The notes under the pieces are model-generated. The model was not told the DNA's origin, searched no databases, and worked only from the letters and a program-made list of their open reading frames with translations. Source: Rhodospirillales bacterium BBD 1991-14 (GTDB lineage: Bacteria; Pseudomonadota; Alphaproteobacteria; Kiloniellales; Kiloniellaceae). Taken from it: a DNA stretch of 64,000 nucleotides. Where the stretch lies: assembly GCA_001657395.1 (NCBI GenBank), contig LYSY01000003.1:496001-560000 (forward strand), given 5' to 3'. The translations under genes were made by a program, and so were the position numbers. Of the stretch, positions 45,002-52,820 are shown piece after piece. Position 1 is the stretch's first letter; each line of letters begins with the position of its first letter.

Positions 45002-45700
45002 TCAGGCCCGCGCGCCCCGCCGCGGTCCGCGGCGCCGGCGGGAAAACGGCATGCGCGGGCTGCCGAGCCCCGGCCCGGCCGTCAGGTTGGCCATCACGCG
45101 GTCCGGGAAGCTCATTGCCGCCCCGACGCCCTTGCCCAGGCGGCCCGCCACCTTGAGCACCTCGGAGATGCGCCGATCGAGGAAGCTCCAGGTCCCGGCA
45201 TAGTCTTCCGACTTGTCATTGAGCCAATAGAGCAGGGTGGAGGAATAGACCCCCGCCAGCAGGGCACGCTTGGTATAGAAGTTGTAGTCGGTCGCCGTAT
45301 CGCCGGCGGCATACCAGATGGCATCGACGGTCCGGTAAAGGCAGCGCAGGCCGAGGGCCGCGTTCTGAGGCAGGGCGAGAAAGGCCAGGGCGCGCCGCGC
45401 CGCCTCGCGATGGGCGGCGATCGCCTCCAGCCGCAGGCGCACCCCCGCCGCAACCTTCTCGCGCACCTTCATCGACGCCAGATCGAGCCGCTCCAGCTCG
45501 GCCAGCATGCGGCGGTCCGCCTCGTCGCTGAAGGTCCGCACCAGCTCCGCCGGGCCACCCGGAAACAGGCGCCGGGCCTCCGCCGCCCCGATTCCGCAGT
45601 CCCGCGCCGCCGAATCGAGGGCGACCCAGGTCCAGCCGTCGAAGGGCACGTGGCGCAGCGCAGCGTCCAGCAGAGCGTGCCTTTGCTTCTCCTCAGTCAT
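45002..45700 (-). CDS. COQ9-family ubiquinone biosynthesis protein
   Basis: A 232-residue soluble protein with a TetR-like helical fold (LDAALRHVPFDGWTWVALDS at the N-terminus) and the COQ9 stretch RCLYRTVDAIWYAAGDTATD. COQ9 binds lipid and presents ubiquinone precursors to COQ7. A proline/arginine-rich tail ends the protein. It lies 10 bp after the peptide deformylase gene on the same strand. UbiX is also in the window. Confidence 0.87.
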   Translation of the reverse strand: MTEEKQRHALLDAALRHVPFDGWTWVALDSAARDCGIGAAEARRLFPGGPAELVRTFSDEADRRMLAELERLDLASMKVREKVAAGVRLRLEAIAAHREAARRALAFLALPQNAALGLRCLYRTVDAIWYAAGDTATDYNFYTKRALLAGVYSSTLLYWLNDKSEDYAGTWSFLDRRISEVLKVAGRLGKGVGAAMSFPDRVMANLTAGPGLGSPRMPFSRRRRGPRRGARA

Positions 45701-45709
45701 GGGCTTCAG

Positions 45710-46375
45710 TCATGGGGCTTCCAGGACCTCGCTGTTGCTCGGGGTTTCCTGCTGGGTTTCCTGCGCGGCCTCCGGCAGGACAGCCGCAGCGTGGCGAAGC
45801 GCTTCTTCCGCAAAGGACAGCAGCGACAAGTCTGTCATGCGCTGGGGATAGAGAACACCGTCCAAATGGTCGCATTCGTGCAGCACCACCCTGGCGTGGA
45901 AACCGGCGGCCTCCCGTTCCAGGCGCTCGCCCTCCAGAGTCAGGCCGCGATGGCGTATCCGCCTGGGACGCGGCACCTGACCCACCAGGCCGGGCACCGA
46001 GAGGCAGGCCTCCGGACCCAGCGAGAGCGCCGGATCGAGGACCTCGATCTCCGGATTGATCAGGATCGTCAGCGGCACCGCCCGCCCGGCCCCGGCGCCG
46101 TTTCGGGCGGCCTCGGAGACCGAGTCGTCGGCGCCCTTGTCATCGAAGCCGGCCGCATCTTCCGCCGCCGCACGGCCCGTGGCGACGAAGAACACCACCA
46201 CCCGGAGGGGTACGTGCACCTGGGGCGCGGCAAGGCCGGTGCCGCCGGCGTCCTCCATGGTTTCCAGCATGTCACGCACCAAGCGGTGGATCTCCGGGGC
46301 CCTGGGGTCGGCGACCGGCTCCGCCGTGCGGCGCAGGATCGGGTGGCCCATACGGGCGATCTTGAGGATGGCCAT
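45710..46375 (-). CDS. def: Peptide deformylase
   Basis: A 221-residue metalloenzyme removing formyl groups from new proteins. The three motifs are GGTGLAAPQ (about 45-53), EACLSVPG in place of EGCLS, and HECDHLDG, which supplies the two metal histidines and catalytic Glu. An unusual Ala/Gly/Asp-rich insertion (about 72-105) interrupts the first half. The start at 46375 begins MAILKIARMG. Confidence 0.9.
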   Translation of the reverse strand: MAILKIARMGHPILRRTAEPVADPRAPEIHRLVRDMLETMEDAGGTGLAAPQVHVPLRVVVFFVATGRAAAEDAAGFDDKGADDSVSEAARNGAGAGRAVPLTILINPEIEVLDPALSLGPEACLSVPGLVGQVPRPRRIRHRGLTLEGERLEREAAGFHARVVLHECDHLDGVLYPQRMTDLSLLSFAEEALRHAAAVLPEAAQETQQETPSNSEVLEAP

Positions 46376-46542
46376 AGCGACAATATGGCGGCGCGGCGGG
46401 GTGGGGTAAAGGCGGGCGGAGCGCTTCAAGTCCCCCAACCGCGGTGGCCGTCAGCCGAGGCTGAAACACCGCGAAAGGTCCCGAAAATCCGCCGAAAACA
46501 GCGCGAATTCCGGCGAAAAAGCCCTTCCTTTTCCGGCCGCCC

Positions 46543-46548
46543 TATGAT
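46543..46548 (+). promoter_or_regulatory. Possible -10 element of rpsU
   Basis: TATGAT lies 132 bases upstream of the rpsU start, in an otherwise GC-rich spacer. A run of seven T after a weak hairpin (around 46590) is between it and the gene. The -35 is not clear. Confidence 0.3.
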
Positions 46549-46679
46549 ACCTAACCGCCAATCCTCGCTGCAGTGGTGCCGCGAGAACGGTTTTTTTACC
46601 TCATCATCAAGGAATTTCGGCCCAAAGGTTCGCCGGGGTGCGGGCGTTTCGCGGCCTCAGAAAGGAGCACTGAGCGTCT

Positions 46680-46883
46680 GTGCAAGTTCAGGTTCGAGAC
46701 AACAACGTCGATCAAGCCCTGCGCGCGCTGAAGAAGAAGCTGCAGCGCGAGGGTGTCTTCCGGGAGATGAAACTCCGCCGCAACTTCGAAAAGCCGTCGG
46801 CCCGCAAGAAGCGCGAACGTGCCGAGGCCGTGCGCCGCTACCGCAAGCTGCTGCGCAAGCGCATGGAGCGCGAAGGCTTCTAG
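46680..46883 (+). CDS. rpsU: 30S ribosomal protein bS21
   Basis: A 67-residue very basic ribosomal protein: [20 protein letters not shown], then [20 protein letters not shown] and a basic tail. It is a full-length alphaproteobacterial bS21, which binds near the mRNA 3' end of 16S rRNA. GTG start; AAAGGAG lies 12 bases upstream, slightly wide. It is followed by two hairpins and a terminator. Confidence 0.93.
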   Translation: MQVQVRDNNVDQALRALKKKLQREGVFREMKLRRNFEKPSARKKRERAEAVRRYRKLLRKRMEREGF

Positions 46884-47035
46884 GGGGCGGCCGCCCTTCG
46901 GAAGTCCTTGCCGCACCAGCGGCAAGACACCGGAAAGGCCATGCCGGCCCTCCTGCCCGCAGCCGTTTGAGCTGAGAGGCCGGACCATCCGGCACATGGT
47001 CCCTGACGGGCCTCCACCGACGGAGGCCATCAAGA

Positions 47036-47060
47036 AGAGCGGGCGTTCAGCCCGCTTTTT
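47036..47060 (+). terminator. Rho-independent terminator after rpsU
   Basis: AGCGGGC (47038-47044) pairs with GCCCGCT (47050-47056) with loop GTTCA, followed by T runs. An upstream hairpin GGCCTCC/GGAGGCC (47009-47028) lies close by. Confidence 0.85.
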
Positions 47061-47144
47061 CATTTTCAGTTGGGGAACTCCCCCCGCACCTGCCCCTTGG
47101 GCAGCGCACGCCCGAGCGGGCCGCCGGCGATCTTTCGCCCGCGT

Positions 47145-47855
47145 TCAGGCGGCGCTGGCGCCGGACACCCCGTTTCGGGATCCGCCGCTTCGGGATTCGC
47201 CGCTTCGGGATTCGCCGCTTCGGGGCGCCCTTCCGCCAGATGGCCCATCCTCGGAGGTACCGGTGGAGATCAGCTTGGCCATGTGGACGGACAGCAGCGG
47301 CTGCACCTCTGGCGCGGCAAAGGCAATGCGCCCCACCTCCTCATAGCCCAAGGCGCAGTAGAGCGGCACGCCGGTCAGCGTGGCCCAGAGCTCCAGGATG
47401 CGGCAACCGGCCATGACCGCCTGTTCCTCGGAAAGCTGCACCAAACGGGTCGCCAGGCCGCGGCGGGTATGCTGCGGGTGGACGAAGATCGACCGGATCT
47501 TGGCGGAGTTGGGCGACAGGCCCATGCCCTGGCCCATGCCCTGGCCCATGCCCTGGTCCATGCCGTGGCCGCTGCCCGGGCCATTGCCGGCGTCCTCCAC
47601 CCCCTTGTCGAACTGCGGCGTCCGCAGGGACCAGCCGCCGCTAGCGACGATGCGCCCCTCCTCTTCAGCGACGAAGTAGGTTTCGTCGTCGATCAGGGAG
47701 GGATCGTAGGTGCCGAGATGGGAAATGAAGGCCTCGATCTGCTCGGCCGTGTAGTCCCGGGTATTGAGGGCTTGGACGGAGAGGAAATGCATGGCCTCGA
47801 TGGCCGGCATGTCTTCCCGCCGCGCCAGGCGGATGCGCGCTGTCGAGCGTGTCAT
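47145..47855 (-). CDS. GNAT-family N-acetyltransferase with expanded repeats
   Basis: A 236-residue acetyltransferase. The N-terminal strand (ARIRLARREDMPAIEAMHFL) and the acetyl-CoA loop (HPQHTRRGLATRLVQLSEEQ) are intact. A Gly/Met/Gln insert (GMDQGMGQGMGQGMG) separates the two, encoded by a 12-bp tandem repeat (47521-47568). The C-terminus is a Ser/Gly/Arg repeat encoded by a 15-bp array (47171-47223). The ATG at 47855 follows AAGGGAG. The substrate is unknown. Confidence 0.82.
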   Translation of the reverse strand: MTRSTARIRLARREDMPAIEAMHFLSVQALNTRDYTAEQIEAFISHLGTYDPSLIDDETYFVAEEEGRIVASGGWSLRTPQFDKGVEDAGNGPGSGHGMDQGMGQGMGQGMGLSPNSAKIRSIFVHPQHTRRGLATRLVQLSEEQAVMAGCRILELWATLTGVPLYCALGYEEVGRIAFAAPEVQPLLSVHMAKLISTGTSEDGPSGGRAPRSGESRSGESRSGGSRNGVSGASAA

Positions 47856-48262
47856 CTGGGCTCCCTTGCAGGCAGCGCGGCGCCTGGTTGGAATGCCCAG
47901 GTCAGCGGAGCAAGCCAGCGGATGTGGATCAGCCGACGACCGGGGCGTTGCGCGTGCGATGCAAGAAAGGGGGTCTCGCAGAGCCTGAGCCACGTTCCTA
48001 CGACGGAGTCGCCGCATGAACCGCCGCGGGAGCGTGAGACCCAACGGGGGCCCCGTTCTCAGCACCGCACGCAGGTAAGACTCTGGCAGGGCTATGTTTC
48101 AAAGCGTTTTCGGGGGAACGCGGAAATTGTATTGATTGTTTCTGTGCCCGTGAACCCGACCCCTTGGAGCGGAAACAACAGCTTGCGGGACCGCCCCAGC
48201 GGCACTGCCGGGCCGATCCCACCAAAACCGGGCCCAAAACAGGGCCAAAAACCGAAGCGACT
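47856..48262. other. Intergenic region without a gene
   Basis: About 400 bases between the GNAT start and the TPR gene stop. No open frame has a domain or ribosome site of note, and I see no clear terminator or promoter; it may contain the GNAT promoter. Confidence 0.5.
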
Positions 48263-49870
48263 TCAGGCCACCAGCACCTGCTGCATCCGCTGCAGGGCGG
48301 AAGCGCGCTCGCTGTCGCTGCCGTTGTCGGCGAAAAGCTCGGCGGCCCGCCGGTAGTCCTCCGCCGCGGCCAGCACCTCGCCCAGGCGGGCCAGGCAGTC
48401 ACCGCGGCCCATGTAGGCCCAGGGCTCGGTCGGGTTCAGGGCAATGTCCTTCTCGAAATCCCGCAGCGCTGCGTCCAGGCAGCCCTGGCGCAAATGAAAA
48501 CGGCCGCGCAGGTGGCTGGCCCGCGGGTGGGTGTCGTCCAGCTCCACCGCCCGGTCCAGGTCGGCCTGGGCGCCGGGGATATCGCGCAGCCGCTCGCGCC
48601 AGCGGGCCCGCTCCAGCAGCGCCGACACGCAGCCCGGCGAAACCCGCAACGCCTGATCGCAGTCGGCGACGGCCTTGGAGAAGTTCTTCAGGGCACCAAA
48701 GCACTGCGCCCGCTCGATGTAGAGGGGCGCTTTGCCGTCGTGCCCGGCCAGCGCCGCATTGAGGTCGAGCACCGCAAGGCGGATTTCGCCCAGGCGGCTG
48801 TAGCACTGGCCGCGGCGCCCGTGCGCCTGGCTGGAGCCCGGTTCGAACTCCAGCTCGCGGGTGTAGTCCTCGATCGCGCCGTGATAGTCGGCCTGGCGCT
48901 GACGCAGCCGCGCCCGGTTGGCAAAGCCCGGCGCAAAGGTCGGGTCCAGTACGATCGACCGGTCGTAATCCGCCAGGGCGTCGTCCAGCTTGCCCTGCGC
49001 TTCGCGGGCCACGCCGCGGCGGTTGAAGATGGTCGCCTCTTCCGGCGCCAGGGCCGCGGCGCGGGTCAGGTCGGCTTCGGCCTCTTCGTGACGCTTTACG
49101 CGGCTGAGCGCGGCGGCGCGATGAAACAGGGTCACCACCTGCTCGCCGGCGAGGTCGATCGACCTGGTGAAATCGGTCACCGCCCTCAGATAGTCGTGGC
49201 GGTCAAGATGGCAGAGGCCGCGGTTCGAGTAAGCCGCGGCGAAGCTGGCATCGTGGCGGATCGCGGCGTCGAAATCGCAGAGCGCACCGGTCAGGTCGCC
49301 CTTCTCGCGCCGCACCATGCCCTTGCCGTTGTGGGCCACCGCCCAGCCGGCGCCATGGATCCCGGCCTGCTCGAAGTCGTCGATGGCCAGGTAGGTGTAG
49401 CCGAGATGGCGGTAGCTGTAGGCACGCTCGAGGTAGTACTGGCCATTGCGCGGGTCACAGGCCAGCGCGGCCGAAAACTCGACCACGGCGCCCTGATGGT
49501 CGCCGGACTCAGCCCGCGCGAGGCCGCGCCCAAAGCAGCCCTCCGCGTCTTCGTGGACTGTCCGCTCCGGCTCCCGCTGCGCCTCGAGGGAGCCAAGCTC
49601 TGGAGACAGTTGGCGATCCTTGATGACCGCATCGCGTGGGGCGCCGACGCCCTGTGCCGCAGCCGCATCAGCGGGGTAGCGGGTGCGGTCGTTGGAGGGC
49701 CGCAGGCCTTCGCCATCCAGGAACGTGAAGGCCTCCAGGCCGATCAGGCGGCGCGAACGGCCGTCGAGCGGCAGATCAGCCGGAAAAAGATCGCAGGGAA
49801 AGTGTGCAGAAAGCCGCAGACTACAGTCGTTGTTGCCGTCCGTGTCGGCTCCGTTGCGCTGGCCAGCCAT
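48263..49870 (-). CDS. Tetratricopeptide-repeat protein
   Basis: A 535-residue soluble protein. An N-terminal region of about 110 residues of unknown fold leads to roughly twelve TPR units (about 115-530), each of the pattern A-x-x-x-x-G-x-x-x-x-A; examples are YYLERAYSYRHLGYTYLAID and FYSNRGLCHLDRH-like units. Such arrays bind proteins. No signal peptide is visible. The start at 49870 has GGGGAG upstream. The partners are unknown. Confidence 0.83.
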   Translation of the reverse strand: MAGQRNGADTDGNNDCSLRLSAHFPCDLFPADLPLDGRSRRLIGLEAFTFLDGEGLRPSNDRTRYPADAAAAQGVGAPRDAVIKDRQLSPELGSLEAQREPERTVHEDAEGCFGRGLARAESGDHQGAVVEFSAALACDPRNGQYYLERAYSYRHLGYTYLAIDDFEQAGIHGAGWAVAHNGKGMVRREKGDLTGALCDFDAAIRHDASFAAAYSNRGLCHLDRHDYLRAVTDFTRSIDLAGEQVVTLFHRAAALSRVKRHEEAEADLTRAAALAPEEATIFNRRGVAREAQGKLDDALADYDRSIVLDPTFAPGFANRARLRQRQADYHGAIEDYTRELEFEPGSSQAHGRRGQCYSRLGEIRLAVLDLNAALAGHDGKAPLYIERAQCFGALKNFSKAVADCDQALRVSPGCVSALLERARWRERLRDIPGAQADLDRAVELDDTHPRASHLRGRFHLRQGCLDAALRDFEKDIALNPTEPWAYMGRGDCLARLGEVLAAAEDYRRAAELFADNGSDSERASALQRMQQVLVA

Positions 49871-50007
49871 TGTTCTCCCCTTACTGGACGTTGCTGCTCG
49901 CACCATGCAGAGGGGCGGCCATCCCCACTGTGGGGAATGTCACAAGAAGAGACAGACTCGGCGATTCGGGAGTAATCCGGGCGGCCCGCTGCGCCCGAAT
50001 GCGCGTA

Positions 50008-50325
50008 TCAGTCGTAGCCGAACAGCCAGTGCGTGCGGCCTTCGGAGAGATTGCGGACCGAGTGGCGGGCATGCCTGGGAATAAAGGCCTCGTCCCCGGG
50101 CTCGACGACAAAGCGCTCCTGTTCGACGATCAGCTCCAGCCGCCCCTCGACCACGGTCACCAGTTCGTTGGTCTCGTGCACGAAGTCGTTCCAGGCCTGG
50201 CCGGGGGGATCGTCGAAGCTGTGGCAGGAATAGCCACGGGCCCGCCAGGCCGCCGCGACGGCGGCTGGGTCCGGCGGCGCCGCGAAACGCCGCCGGGCCA
50301 CGGTTGCGGGTGCGGTCTTCGTCAT
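50008..50325 (-). CDS. Cupin-domain protein
   Basis: A 105-residue single-cupin protein. The cupin motif 1 is partly degenerate (WNDFVHETNELVTVVEGRLE: His then Glu) and motif 2 is PGDEAFIPRHARHSV. It may bind a metal. Small standalone cupins are functionally varied, so no reaction can be given. It shares the strand with the TPR and PhoX genes. Confidence 0.82.
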   Translation of the reverse strand: MTKTAPATVARRRFAAPPDPAAVAAAWRARGYSCHSFDDPPGQAWNDFVHETNELVTVVEGRLELIVEQERFVVEPGDEAFIPRHARHSVRNLSEGRTHWLFGYD

Positions 50326-50418
50326 GCCGCAAACGTCGGCCAGGCCGCCGCCCGCCGCAAGTGAAAAGGGGCGGCCCGAAGGCCGCCCCCAAATCAGTCC
50401 GCTCAGGCAGTGCCGGCG

Positions 50419-52413
50419 TCAGGTGCCGATCTCACCACCGTCGTCCTTGCGGATGACCACGACCGAGGGCCGCGGCGGCATGCCTTCGGTGAAGTCGGGC
50501 CAGCGGGTGGCCGGGTCTTCGAAGGTCGAGTTGCGCTCGAAGCCGGGATAGGCCTTGGTCCCGTCCGTGGCTGGGTGCTGGATCGCCAGGAAGAGGGACG
50601 TGGTGTCCGGCGTGAACTTCGGCCCGCAGAGCTCCGCACCAACGGGGGTGCGGAAGAACATCTTGCTGTAGCCGCGCATGTCGCCTTCGGTCTCCAGGCC
50701 CCAGAGGCCGTCGGCGGTGCCGGTCTTGGACCAGCCGGAGCCCTGATCGGTCGAGATCCAGAGCCGGCCGCCCGCATCGACGGCGCAGTTGTCCGGCGAG
50801 CCGAACCAGCCGTTCTCCGAAGTCGCCGGATGGTACTTGGCGCCCGCTTCCGGATCGTTCGGGTTGCCGGCGATCACCAGCAGGTCCCAGGTGTAGCGCA
50901 GCGCGTCGTGATCGCCGTTGGGCGGCGTCATCTCGAGCACCTGGCCGAAGTCGTTGGGCCCACGCGGGTTGGGGCCGTCGACTGCATCGGCCTTGCGCCT
51001 GGAGTTGTTGGTGAGCATCACGTAGACCTTGTTGGTCGTGGCGCTGGGCTCCACGTCCTCCGGGCGGTCCATCGGGGTGGCGCCCAGAAGGTCGGCGGCG
51101 ATGCGCGCTTCGATGACCACGTCGGCCTGGCTGTTGAAGCCATTCTCCGCCGTCAGCGGGCCCTGACCGTGGATCAGCGGCAGCCAGTCGGCGGTGCCGT
51201 CCTCGTTGAAGCGGGCCACGAAGAGGGTGCCGCTGTCGAGGATGTCCATGTTGGCTTCGCGGTTGTCCGGATCGTAGCGCCGCTCCGACACGAACTTGTA
51301 GAGGTAGTCGAAGCGCTGGTCGTCACCCATGTAGACGACGACCCGACCGTCGTTGTTGATGATCGATTCCGCGCCCTCGTGCTTGAAGCGGCCCATGGCG
51401 GTGCGCTTCTTCGGCGTCGAGGTGGGATCGAGGATATCGACCTCGACCACCCAGCCGAAGCGGTTGGGCTCGTTCGGCTCGGCATTGATGTCGAAGCGCT
51501 TGTGGAACTTGGACCAGGCATACCAGCCGCCCGGCACGCCGTAGCGCTTGTAGTTGCGTTCTTCCGGGTGGCCGTCGACGTTGCCGCCGAAGTAGCCGTG
51601 GAAGTTCTCCTCGGCCATCAGATAGGTGCCCCAGGGCGTGATGCCGCCGGCGCAGTTGTTGATGGTGCCGATGCAGCGGGTGCCGCTCTGGTCGACCGAG
51701 GTCTTCAGGCGGTCGCTGCCGGCCGCCGGCCCGGTCAGCTCCATGTAGGTGCCGTTGGCGGTGATGCGGCGGTTGTACTCGCCGTCGGTGACGACCGCCC
51801 AGTTGCCGCCTTCGCGCTTGACCTCGATCACGGTGCCGCCGTGGGCGGCCATCTCGATGTTGACCAGCTCTTCGGTCATGTCCGGGAAGCCCGTGCGGTC
51901 CTGGCGGCCGATGCCCGGGAACATGACCTCTTCGCTGGTGTACTCGTGGTTCACGCAGAGCAGGCCGTGGTCGGGATTGTCGGAGCCGTAAGGCAGCCCG
52001 ACGTAGCCCAGGTAGTCGTTGTTGTAGCCGAACTGCTTGGCCTGGGCCTCTGCCGTCTGGTTCGCGGGATCGAACTCCGGCGAGTCGGCAAAGACCGGGT
52101 CGCCCCAGCGGATCAGGACCTGCGCACTGTGGCCCTCGGCGACATGGTGGGTCTCATCCACGCCGTGCTCGATCTCCGTCCAGACGTAGCGGCCGGCGGC
52201 GGCCTCAGCCGACTTGGCGCCACCGAAGGCCCCCAGGGTGCTGCCCAGCGCCGTCGTCGCGGCGAGCCCCAGGGCGCCGCGCATGACGTCGCGGCGGCCA
52301 TAGCGCCGCGCGGCGACCTTGCCGAAAGTCTTGGTCAGTCTGGTGTTCGTAGGAATATCTTCGGAAGCCTCAAAGGCGGCTCCCTTTGAAGCAAATCCGT
52401 CGCTTTTTTTCAT
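50419..52413 (-). CDS. PhoX-family alkaline phosphatase-like protein (Tat-exported)
   Basis: A 664-residue DUF839/PhoX protein. PhoX enzymes are Ca/Fe-dependent phosphatases that release phosphate from organic esters in the periplasm. A twin-arginine signal lies at about 37-70 (YGRRDVMRGALGLAATTALG). PhoX-like stretches follow: CVNHEYTSEEVMFPG, GGITPWGTYLMAEENFHGYF and DNCAVDAGGRLWISTDQGSG. The ATG at 52413 follows AGGAGAGG. A three-heptamer PHO box lies about 100 bp upstream, so induction by phosphate starvation through PhoB is expected. Confidence 0.88.
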   Translation of the reverse strand: MKKSDGFASKGAAFEASEDIPTNTRLTKTFGKVAARRYGRRDVMRGALGLAATTALGSTLGAFGGAKSAEAAAGRYVWTEIEHGVDETHHVAEGHSAQVLIRWGDPVFADSPEFDPANQTAEAQAKQFGYNNDYLGYVGLPYGSDNPDHGLLCVNHEYTSEEVMFPGIGRQDRTGFPDMTEELVNIEMAAHGGTVIEVKREGGNWAVVTDGEYNRRITANGTYMELTGPAAGSDRLKTSVDQSGTRCIGTINNCAGGITPWGTYLMAEENFHGYFGGNVDGHPEERNYKRYGVPGGWYAWSKFHKRFDINAEPNEPNRFGWVVEVDILDPTSTPKKRTAMGRFKHEGAESIINNDGRVVVYMGDDQRFDYLYKFVSERRYDPDNREANMDILDSGTLFVARFNEDGTADWLPLIHGQGPLTAENGFNSQADVVIEARIAADLLGATPMDRPEDVEPSATTNKVYVMLTNNSRRKADAVDGPNPRGPNDFGQVLEMTPPNGDHDALRYTWDLLVIAGNPNDPEAGAKYHPATSENGWFGSPDNCAVDAGGRLWISTDQGSGWSKTGTADGLWGLETEGDMRGYSKMFFRTPVGAELCGPKFTPDTTSLFLAIQHPATDGTKAYPGFERNSTFEDPATRWPDFTEGMPPRPSVVVIRKDDGGEIGT

Positions 52414-52509
52414 TGTAGGTGCCTCTCCTAGATGCGGGGGTGACACCGCTTTCGCGGCATTTTTTGGCTGTCTGGTGGCGGGACCCTACAGCAGGTTGAT
52501 GCTGGACCC

Positions 52510-52538
52510 ATGACAATTCGATTACAAGTCCATGACAG
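52510..52538 (-). promoter_or_regulatory. PHO box (PhoB-binding site)
   Basis: On the minus strand three heptamers sit 11 bp apart: CTGTCAT (52538-52532), TTGTAAT (52527-52521) and TTGTCAT (52516-52510), each followed by four variable bases. This matches the PhoB consensus CTGTCAT-N4 direct repeat. It lies 97-125 bp upstream of the PhoX gene and points toward it. Confidence 0.88.
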
Positions 52539-52820
52539 CCAAATTCCGCCTGCCGGCACCTCCGGCCGGCGGCGGCACTCAACGAAAAATCCCGTGTTTT
52601 CAATGGCTAGGCGCGGCTCTGCAACCCGAAGAAAACATTCTTCGTAGATCTGCAATGTGAACAATCGAAACCAATTTCCGCTGCCGTCCACATGCGACTG
52701 AAACAATCGGATTGCAGGCTCGGCCAGGCCGGAAACAGCCCCCCGGCCGCGCCAAGTCGGGACTTGCGCGGGATGGGCTGTGCGGGCCACTCTATCGACT
52801 GGTTCAGACAGATTGCCGTC

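Noticed and set aside
48164-49975. A 603-codon plus-strand frame over the TPR gene.
   Set aside because: Antisense shadow; no domain, and the minus strand encodes the clear TPR repeats.
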